In this document: positions 16,746-22,718 of the stretch, piece after piece
How positions within the stretch are numbered: the first letter of the stretch is position 1
Layout: every line of letters starts with the position of its first letter
DNA from: CAZJYI01 sp964550025
Lineage (GTDB): Bacteria > Verrucomicrobiota > Kiritimatiellia > UBA8416 > CAYOBW01
Assembly (NCBI GenBank): GCA_964550025.1
Contig: CAZJYI010000039.1
Location: 14,067-78,066 of the forward strand
Direction of reading: 5' to 3'
Length of the DNA: 64,000 bases
Made by a program: the position numbers and the translations under genes
Notes under the pieces: model-generated
Databases searched by the model: none
What the model was told of the DNA's origin: nothing
The model's input: the letters and a program-made list of their open reading frames with translations, nothing else

Positions 16746-16898
16746 ATGAAAACGCGCCACATACTTTGCAACACAGAGTCCTTTGCACAAACCCGTCGGC
16801 ACGTCCTGGCCCTTACCCTCCTCACCGCCCCTGCGACACCGGCGGCCAGGGCGTGCCGGGCGGTCTGGCTTCACCCGTACCTGACAAAAAGGAGGTAG
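16746..16898 (+). CDS. Possible 50-aa small protein or leader peptide
   Basis: An ATG with AGAGGAAC eight or so bases upstream opens a 50-codon frame. Its product has a basic start and a hydrophobic stretch (RRHVLALTLLTAPATPAARA), resembling a short signal peptide. The TAG stop (16,896-16,898) overlaps the ribosome-binding site of the next gene, so translation could be coupled. Against it: the palindrome at 16,763-16,779 lies inside the frame, and the composition is not strongly coding. Low confidence. Confidence 0.35.
   Translation: MKTRHILCNTESFAQTRRHVLALTLLTAPATPAARACRAVWLHPYLTKRR
16763..16779 (-). promoter_or_regulatory. Second operator-like palindrome ACTTTGCAACACAGAGT
   Basis: This is the reverse complement of the site at 15,648-15,664 with one base changed. 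It lies 49 bases after the regulator stop and about 120 bases before the next well-supported gene (16,901). Sequence conservation of the asymmetric five-base spacer as well as the arms argues against chance. Confidence 0.55.
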
Positions 16899-16900
16899 CC

Positions 16901-17698
16901 ATGCACAGTATGCCATCCAAGGGAGTACCGCCGGAGCTGCCGCGACGCCCTGCGCCGGCCCCCCAAACGCAGGGCGCGGCATCCGTTGCTCCCGTGACGC
17001 CGCACCAGCGCCCGGCCTGCACGGCATTCGATGCCGAGGACTACTGTCCCATGGGCACGCGCCCGACCGCCGCAAGGGTCATCGATGCCTTGTTGAAGAA
17101 GCCCGGGGTAATCACCTACGAGATCGTGGCGGGCCGCCGCACAACCGTCAGTATGCTGCTCCTGGCAGCTCTCATGGTCTGCCTGTTGTCCTACGGTCTC
17201 GTCATGGGGTTCTTTTCGGGGGCACAGCAACTCTGGATCGTTCCCGCCAAGACGACACTCGGGTTCCTGCTCTCCGGGCTGCTCTGCCTGCCGTCGCTCT
17301 ACATCCTGTCCAGCCTCGCCGGCGCACGGCAATCCCTGGGTGAAATGGCGTCCCTTCTTTTGGCGGCCATGGCGCTATGCGCCATGCTCCTGCTGGGGTT
17401 CGCACCGATCACGTGGGTGTTCTCGCAGTCCACTGAGGCCACGCAGTTCATGGGGGGGCTGCACATCCTGTTCCTCGGCGTCTCGCTCTGGTTCAGTCTG
17501 CAACTTCTGCGAGCCACCCTTGAATTCCTCAACAAACGGGCCTTGCCCACCGTCGCGACGTGGTGCGTCATTTTCGCCGTCGTGCTGCTGCAGATGTGCG
17601 CGACGCTGCGCCCCCTCGTCGGACCCTTTGAAGGATACGAGCTCGGAGAGAAGAAGCTCTTCCTGGTACACTGGCTTGACTGCCTGACGGACGAATGA
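16901..17698 (+). CDS. Uncharacterised membrane protein (paralogue of next gene)
   Basis: 265 aa. A Pro/Ala-rich soluble N-terminus of about 75 residues contains a DYCPMG motif. About six membrane helices follow. AGGAGGT (16,890-16,896) is close to ideal and fixes ATG 16,901. The segment from AKTTLGFLLSGLLCLPSLYILSSL to GARQSLGEMASLL aligns by eye with the protein encoded next (LKMPVLLLSVTAVSMLINMM ... GARLSTRQVATCIL), so the two are likely paralogues forming one membrane complex. Shape resembles Yip1-like helical bundles, but I would not assign that family. Function unknown. Confidence 0.75.
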   Translation: MHSMPSKGVPPELPRRPAPAPQTQGAASVAPVTPHQRPACTAFDAEDYCPMGTRPTAARVIDALLKKPGVITYEIVAGRRTTVSMLLLAALMVCLLSYGLVMGFFSGAQQLWIVPAKTTLGFLLSGLLCLPSLYILSSLAGARQSLGEMASLLLAAMALCAMLLLGFAPITWVFSQSTEATQFMGGLHILFLGVSLWFSLQLLRATLEFLNKRALPTVATWCVIFAVVLLQMCATLRPLVGPFEGYELGEKKLFLVHWLDCLTDE

Positions 17699-17699
17699 C

Positions 17700-18392
17700 A
17701 TGACCGCGCTGCAAACACCCGCCGCGATCTGCCGCACGGACGACACGATTGTCGCCTCTCTGGCAAAAGACAGGACGCCGCTTTCCCTCACGGTGAGCTG
17801 CTGCATCGCATTGACGGCGGGGGCGGCCTGCTATGGTGTGGCGTTCGGCATCTGGCGTTCCCCGCGCCAGGCTCTCTACTCCGCGCTCAAGATGCCCGTT
17901 CTCCTGTTGAGCGTGACCGCCGTCAGCATGCTCATCAACATGATGCTGGCACAACGCCTGGGTGCGCGGCTGTCAACCCGACAGGTGGCCACGTGCATCC
18001 TGATGAGCCTGACGATCAGCGCGGTCATCCTTGGAGCGCTCAGCCCCGTCACGGCTTTCCTCTCACTGCAGTGCCCACCGCCCCGTGCGGACGGCGCCTT
18101 TACCGTCTATCGTTTCCTGCTCCTCTCGCACACGGCCGTCGTGGGCATCGCCGGCATCGCGGGCAACATCCGTCTCTATCGATTGCTGGTGCGGCTCACG
18201 CCATCCACGCGCATTGCCGCGCGGGTGCTTGTATCGTGGATCCTGGTTACCGGTCTCGTCGGCTGCGAGCTTTCGTGGATCATGAGTCCATTCCTGGCGA
18301 AGCCGGGCATCCCGGTGCCGTTCATCAACCCAAACGCTTTCAGCGGCAACTTCTTCGAGTACGCCTGGCGAGCGCTGACAGGAGGTCTTTAA
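17700..18392 (+). CDS. Uncharacterised membrane protein, paralogue of the 16,901 product
   Basis: 230 aa with about six membrane helices. Starts one base after the previous stop and ends in a TAATG overlap with the next gene, so expression is coupled. It shares the A-x-K-x-P-x-LL ... GARLS pattern with its neighbour. It adds a C-terminal conserved-looking stretch GCELSWIMSPFLAKPGIPVPF followed by NFFEYAW, near residues 185-225. No enzymatic signature; possibly a scaffold or channel-like partner. Confidence 0.75.
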   Translation: MTALQTPAAICRTDDTIVASLAKDRTPLSLTVSCCIALTAGAACYGVAFGIWRSPRQALYSALKMPVLLLSVTAVSMLINMMLAQRLGARLSTRQVATCILMSLTISAVILGALSPVTAFLSLQCPPPRADGAFTVYRFLLLSHTAVVGIAGIAGNIRLYRLLVRLTPSTRIAARVLVSWILVTGLVGCELSWIMSPFLAKPGIPVPFINPNAFSGNFFEYAWRALTGGL

Positions 18393-19129
18393 TGCTCCAG
18401 TTCATCATTGAGAACACGCCCTCATGGCAGATGTTCCTTTTCGCGGGTCCACCGGCCCTTGCATGGGCCCTGCTGTGCCTGAGCGTGGCGGCGTACCTGA
18501 AGTGGGTCCACAATCTCCGGACAGGCTACACACGAAAGGTGTTCCACTTCCTGATCTTCATTTCCGTCTCCCTCGTGCACTGGACCTGGGGCACGCGCGC
18601 CGTGTGCCTTTTCGGCTCCATGACGTCGCTCGTCGTCTTCTACGCCGCCCTCCTGGGAGAGGGCCATCCGCTCTACGAGGCCCTGGCCAGGGAGAAGGAC
18701 GCGCCCCACCGCACAACGTTCATCCTCGTACCCTACTTCGCCACGTTGCTCGGCGGGATTGTCAGCAACGTCCTGTTCGGTCCCATCGCCATCGTGGGAT
18801 ACCTCGTGACCGGCATGGGTGACGCGATCGGCGAACCGGTCGGCACACGCTGGGGCCGGCACACTTATCGTGTCCCGTCCTTCCACGGTGTCGTCTGCAC
18901 GCGCAGCGTCGAGGGCTCGACCGCGGTCTTCCTGGTGTCCATTCTCGGTGTTGCGCTGGCCGCCGGCACCTGTCGCGAACTACAGCTCACCGCCGGCGCC
19001 GGTCTCTTCGTGCCGCTGGTCGGCGCCGCGTGCGCGCTGGTCGAAGCGCTCTCGCCACACGGGTGGGACAATGCCACAATGCAGATCGCGCCCACATGGC
19101 TGGCGTGGATGCTGTTGGGAGGCGGGTAG
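18392..19129 (+). CDS. Dolichol/phytol-kinase-like membrane CTP-dependent lipid kinase
   Basis: 245-aa polytopic protein. Motifs of the SEC59/VTE5/phosphatidate cytidylyltransferase-like superfamily are visible: TRKVFHFLIF (Lys49, His52) and GMGDAIGEPVGTRWGRHTY near residues 140-158, then CTRSVEGSTAVF. These enzymes phosphorylate polyprenols or phytol with CTP at the membrane. ATG 18,392 has GGAGGT at 18,381-18,386. A longer upstream frame exists only as a shadow of the previous gene. Substrate unknown; in this operon a polyprenyl carrier or a lipid anchor is plausible. Confidence 0.75.
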   Translation: MLQFIIENTPSWQMFLFAGPPALAWALLCLSVAAYLKWVHNLRTGYTRKVFHFLIFISVSLVHWTWGTRAVCLFGSMTSLVVFYAALLGEGHPLYEALAREKDAPHRTTFILVPYFATLLGGIVSNVLFGPIAIVGYLVTGMGDAIGEPVGTRWGRHTYRVPSFHGVVCTRSVEGSTAVFLVSILGVALAAGTCRELQLTAGAGLFVPLVGAACALVEALSPHGWDNATMQIAPTWLAWMLLGGG

Positions 19130-19135
19130 GAGCAT

Positions 19136-20278
19136 ATGAAATCTGCGGCCAAAGCCTTGAATCTGTGTCTCGTCGTCGCGCTGCTGCTTGGACTGCCCCT
19201 TCTGGGCATTCTTGCTACGGGGCAGCCGATCGCACGCTACCTGGAGTTCCCGCCGACAACGCGTTACGTGGAACACGCGCCGTTTTCGTGGGTTGCATCT
19301 GTCCTTCTCACGGCCCTCATTCTGATGGTGGTCCTGCCTTTCGATATCCGCGTGTGGCTCTCGCGCCGCCGGCACGGCGCACTGGAGGGGCAGCGGCCCC
19401 GACGCCCCTTCCCGTGGTGGGGGTGGGCCGGCGTTGTGCTCAGCGCGCTGGCCTGGATACTGGCCTGGTCGCGATTCTCCTGGTTTGCCCGCTTCCAGTT
19501 GTTCACCTTCAGCCCGCTCTGGTTCGGGTATATCCTCGTGGTCAACGCCCTGACATGGTGCCGTTCCGGCCGCTGCATGCTGCGGGACCGGCCGCGCTAC
19601 CTGCTACGGCTCTTCATCTGGAGTGCGGCTTTCTGGTGGTTCTTTGAATACCTGAACCGTTTCGTGCAGAACTGGTTCTACCAAGGCATCGGGACTCTGT
19701 CGCCGTCGCAGTACTTCGTGTTCGCGACCCTCCCCTTTTCCACCGTCCTTCCCGCCGTGCTCGGAACGTACGAATGGCTGGCCACCTTTCCTTCCGCGGG
19801 ATGCGGACTGGACGATTTCATCAGTGTTCGGATTTCGCGTCCGCGGCTCCTCGCCGCGGCGACGCTCGCGCTATCCGCCCTCGGACTCGCCGCCATTGGT
19901 ATCCGGCCGGACCTCCTCTTTCCCCTTCTCTGGGTATCCCCGCTGCTGATCATCGTCTCCCTGCAGGCTCTCCGCGGCCGCCCCACCCTGCTGTCACCGA
20001 TAACCCGCGGACGGTGGCGCCGCCTGTATCTGCTCGGCGCCGCGGCCCTGATCTGCGGGCTCTTCTGGGAAATGTGGAACTTCGGCAGTTGCGCCAGGTG
20101 GATCTACACGATCCCCTACGTCAATCGCTTCCGGCTCTTTGAGATGCCCGTTCTGGGCTATGCGGGCTACCTTCCGTTCGGGCTGGAGTGCGCGGTGATC
20201 GCGGACTGGCTCTGCGGATCCCCCGACAGAAACGGCGGCGAACCGGGCGCCGGGAGGCAAACATGTGGATCAAGTTGA
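19136..20278 (+). CDS. Uncharacterised polytopic membrane protein
   Basis: 380 aa with about ten membrane helices. Notable aromatic-rich conserved-looking stretches are AFWWFFEYLNRFVQNWFYQG near residues 163-182 and LFWEMWNFGSCARWIYTIPYV near 310-330. It also has LFEMPVLGYAGYLPFGLEC. Charged residues buried in aromatic helices suggest an intramembrane enzyme acting on lipids, but I do not recognise the family. Its last 16 bases overlap the next gene. Confidence 0.65.
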   Translation: MKSAAKALNLCLVVALLLGLPLLGILATGQPIARYLEFPPTTRYVEHAPFSWVASVLLTALILMVVLPFDIRVWLSRRRHGALEGQRPRRPFPWWGWAGVVLSALAWILAWSRFSWFARFQLFTFSPLWFGYILVVNALTWCRSGRCMLRDRPRYLLRLFIWSAAFWWFFEYLNRFVQNWFYQGIGTLSPSQYFVFATLPFSTVLPAVLGTYEWLATFPSAGCGLDDFISVRISRPRLLAAATLALSALGLAAIGIRPDLLFPLLWVSPLLIIVSLQALRGRPTLLSPITRGRWRRLYLLGAAALICGLFWEMWNFGSCARWIYTIPYVNRFRLFEMPVLGYAGYLPFGLECAVIADWLCGSPDRNGGEPGAGRQTCGSS

Positions 20279-21699
20279 TATCGCCTGGCGTGAGGAGGGG
20301 CCTCACGGGGATCGCCTGCCTGTGCGTTGCGGCGTTCGTCTGGCTGCCGGCCATGCACCTCGTGTTCCGGCCGGACCTTGAAGAGTACGTCACATCGAAC
20401 GGTCTCGCCCCGAAAGCGCGACAGCTCGCGGCTCACCACGGCAAGCTGTGGACAAACCCGGCGCCCCACAGTGGCGAGATCGCCAGGATGCGACAAAGCA
20501 ACGCTGAGTGGGATTTCATGGCCCGGACGTATTACGTACTGGCGCTGGCCAACATGGCCTTGCGCGATCCAGCGGACGAAGCTCGCTACCTCGCGCTCAT
20601 GGACAAGGTCATCGAGGACACCGTCGGCCTGGAACAGACACACGGCATTCACTACTTTTTGATGGATTACTCCCGCTACCACGAGTTCAAGGGACCTACC
20701 GGGCGGAGCGTCTTCCAGGACGGCGAAATCGCGATGATGCTTGCGGCTCGGCAGTACGTAAGGCCGAACCCGGCCTACGTCCAGCCCCTTCGGGAACGCG
20801 TGTCCCTGATCGTCAAGACAATGGAAGCGGGGCCGATCCTCTGCGGCGAGAGCTATCCCGACGAGTGCTGGACCTTCTGCAACACGCTGGCGCTCGCCGC
20901 CGTGCGTCTCACCGATGCCGTCGACGGAACGGATCACAGCGCCTTCATCGACCGATGGGTTGCCAGCGCAAAGAAGCACCTCGTGCACCCGGGCACGGGC
21001 CTTCTGGTCTCGAGTTTCACGCTCGAGGGCGACTTCCAGGACGGCCCCGAGGGGAGCTCGATCTGGATGGTCGCGCACTGCCTGCAGCTTCTCGAACCGG
21101 AGTTCGCGGAGGAGCAATACCGCCTGGCACGCAAGGCCCTGGGACGCAACGCACTGGGATTCGGCTACGCGCTGGAATGGCCGGCTGCCCGGCGGGGACC
21201 AACCGACATCGATTCCGGCCCCATCGTTCCCTTCCTCGAGATCAGCCCCGCCTCCAGCGGATTGGCCATCCTGGGAGCGGCAGCCTTTGGCGATCACGAC
21301 TTCCTGGCGGAGCTATTGACCTCCCTTGAGTTCGGAGCCTTCCCCCAGCTCAAGGACGGCTGCCTGCGCTACCACGCCAGCAACCCCGTCGGTGATGCGG
21401 TGTTGCTCTATGCCATGGTTCAGGGCAGGTTGTGGGATGCGGCGGGGAGAATCGCTCCTCCCACGGACAAGAGCACAGCCGGTACCCCGAATGCGGCAGG
21501 GGCCTGCCGCGCTCCACGAATCAGTTTGAATCCGGAAGGCGGGCGAGAGGTAGGACGGTGCTCCCGCGCCGTCCAAGGTGGCTGTAGAGAGACAGCTACG
21601 GCGAGAGCATCGAACCGGCCGACCCAACTCTCTCATTTCTGTCCCCACGCCCTGCCACACGGGCGGCGCGGGAGCACCGCCCTACGAGGAGAGACATGA
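20263..21699 (+). CDS. Membrane-anchored alpha-helical (toroid-like) protein; repeat-extended C-terminus
   Basis: 478 aa from ATG 20,263 (GGGAGG upstream). One N-terminal membrane helix (about 11-32), then a soluble, helix-rich domain with periodic segments (FMARTYYVLALANMALRDP, FQDGEIAMMLAARQYV, WTFCNTLALAAVRLTD). The pattern recalls alpha/alpha-toroid enzymes such as the linalool dehydratase-isomerase-like family; that is only a suggestion. Residues from about 400 onward (RIAPPTDKSTAGTPN...) have no periodicity and are largely encoded by the 136-base palindromic element at 21,550-21,685. The frame finally stops in an ATGA overlap with the next gene. The ancestral stop was probably earlier. 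Confidence 0.65.
   Translation: MWIKLISPGVRRGLTGIACLCVAAFVWLPAMHLVFRPDLEEYVTSNGLAPKARQLAAHHGKLWTNPAPHSGEIARMRQSNAEWDFMARTYYVLALANMALRDPADEARYLALMDKVIEDTVGLEQTHGIHYFLMDYSRYHEFKGPTGRSVFQDGEIAMMLAARQYVRPNPAYVQPLRERVSLIVKTMEAGPILCGESYPDECWTFCNTLALAAVRLTDAVDGTDHSAFIDRWVASAKKHLVHPGTGLLVSSFTLEGDFQDGPEGSSIWMVAHCLQLLEPEFAEEQYRLARKALGRNALGFGYALEWPAARRGPTDIDSGPIVPFLEISPASSGLAILGAAAFGDHDFLAELLTSLEFGAFPQLKDGCLRYHASNPVGDAVLLYAMVQGRLWDAAGRIAPPTDKSTAGTPNAAGACRAPRISLNPEGGREVGRCSRAVQGGCRETATARASNRPTQLSHFCPHALPHGRRGSTALRGET
21550..21685. repeat. 136-bp element with 25-bp terminal inverted repeats, copy 1
   Basis: The left end begins GTAGGACGGTGCTCCCGCGC and the right end is its inverse, ending CACCGCCCTAC; 23 of 25 terminal positions pair. 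A second copy of exactly the same length is at 38,579-38,714, in opposite orientation. The inner sequences are also related (a shared TGTGGCAGNGCG...GAGAGAG stretch). No coding capacity of its own, so a MITE-like non-autonomous element. Here it lies inside the 3' end of a reading frame and ends 10 bases before the next start codon. Confidence 0.8.
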
Positions 21700-22001
21700 A
21701 GACCTCCACGATCCGTGCCCTCGTTGCACCGAAACACTTCTTCACACCCCACGGTCTGATTGTCCGCGCGGCGGAATTGGCCGTCCCCTTTGCCGTCGTG
21801 CACCTGCTTGGGCTGCGCCGTTTCACAAGCGTGTTGTGCGGGACGATGGAAACGGGGGAACCGGCCAGGCTCGTCTGCGCGCTGGGCGGGCTTGTGTACG
21901 TCCTGCTCTACCTGGCCGCAACAGTCATCTCACCCACGCTCGGTATCGCTGCCGGCCTGCTCTGGGCAATCGAGCGCATTGGCGGGAGTCGACATGATTA
22001 A
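21696..22001 (+). CDS. Small two-helix membrane protein
   Basis: 101 aa with two or three hydrophobic segments (about 18-40 and 63-95) and a short basic N-terminus. GAGGAG immediately after the palindromic element provides the ribosome-binding site for ATG 21,696. Lies between the toroid-like protein and exosortase K. No family recognised. Confidence 0.6.
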   Translation: MKTSTIRALVAPKHFFTPHGLIVRAAELAVPFAVVHLLGLRRFTSVLCGTMETGEPARLVCALGGLVYVLLYLAATVISPTLGIAAGLLWAIERIGGSRHD

Positions 22002-22064
22002 TCACTGGATTGCCACACCTGTGTCACAAGTGTCCCCTATCCTCGTCGCAATCATCGCCGTTCT

Positions 22065-22151
22065 GGAAGACGAAGGCAAAGATCATGGCAAAGACGAGGA
22101 TGGGAGATGGACGACCCTTTGTCTTTGCCGCAGTCTTTGCCCTTGTCTTCC
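22065..22151 (+). promoter_or_regulatory. 35-bp inverted repeat directly before exosortase K
   Basis: Arms 22,065-22,099 and 22,117-22,151 are each a doubled GGCAAAGA-type motif. About 27 of 35 positions are Watson-Crick and the remaining mismatches look like transitions, many compatible with G-U pairing in RNA. The loop is 17 bases. The stem ends one base before GGGGAG (22,153-22,158), the probable ribosome-binding site of the GTG at 22,167. It could hide or expose that site, or be another repeat family. Confidence 0.5.
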
Positions 22152-22166
22152 CGGGGAGACAGGAGC

Positions 22167-22718
22167 GTGAATGAGCAGACACAACAACACAGAGGTCCCA
22201 TTCCCTCTCTGATCATCTGCGGCGTCGCCCTCGCCTGCCTGATGCCGCTGACCAGGTGGGCGCCGCTCTTCTGGCGCTACGCGTTCTGTCTCCCTTCGGC
22301 CTGGCTCTCCTCCGCCGCCATGGGCGTTCCCTGCGCACCGACCGACGAGGGGTACATGCTCCTGAGCCATGGGCTGCCCGTACATGTCACGCAGGCCTGC
22401 AGCGGCGCAGGCTTCTTCGTGCTTGTGCTGGTCCTGATAGCGGCCGTCATCGCCCGCGGCAGGCGACCGGCCTGGGCCGTGACAAGCACGGCCCTCGCGC
22501 TGCCAATCGCGTATGCCGTCACCCTTCTCGCCAATACGTCGCGCATCGTCGCCGGCTGGCTGACCGGGCAGTGCGCGCGTATCCTCCTGCCCCATCAGTT
22601 TCACGCCGGCGTCCACGTCGCCACCGGCATGGTCGTCTTCTTGACCGTTCTCATCGTCACCTATTTCGCAACATCCCATTTCACGCACACGAGCCAACCC
22701 AGGGGAGCAACCCGATGA
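22167..22718 (+). CDS. xrtK: Exosortase K (archaeosortase/exosortase-family transpeptidase)
   Basis: Intramembrane cysteine transpeptidase that cleaves and sorts C-terminally tagged proteins; 183 aa, short like XrtK. The candidate triad is Cys78 (QACSGAGFF), Arg126 (NTSRIVAGW) and His150 (HAGVHVATG; His146 is the alternative). Five or six membrane helices. GTG 22,167 is chosen because GGGGAG lies eight bases upstream; an ATG at 22,107 would add a repeat-encoded N-terminus. The stop overlaps the next start (ATGA). The next protein carries an MSEP-CTERM-like tail, the established partner of XrtK, which supports the subtype. Confidence 0.85.
   Translation: MNEQTQQHRGPIPSLIICGVALACLMPLTRWAPLFWRYAFCLPSAWLSSAAMGVPCAPTDEGYMLLSHGLPVHVTQACSGAGFFVLVLVLIAAVIARGRRPAWAVTSTALALPIAYAVTLLANTSRIVAGWLTGQCARILLPHQFHAGVHVATGMVVFLTVLIVTYFATSHFTHTSQPRGATR

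Noticed and set aside
17993..18391. Upstream extension of the dolichol-kinase-like gene
   Set aside because: Lies in another frame of the preceding membrane gene; GGAGGT and the family N-terminus fix the start at 18,392.
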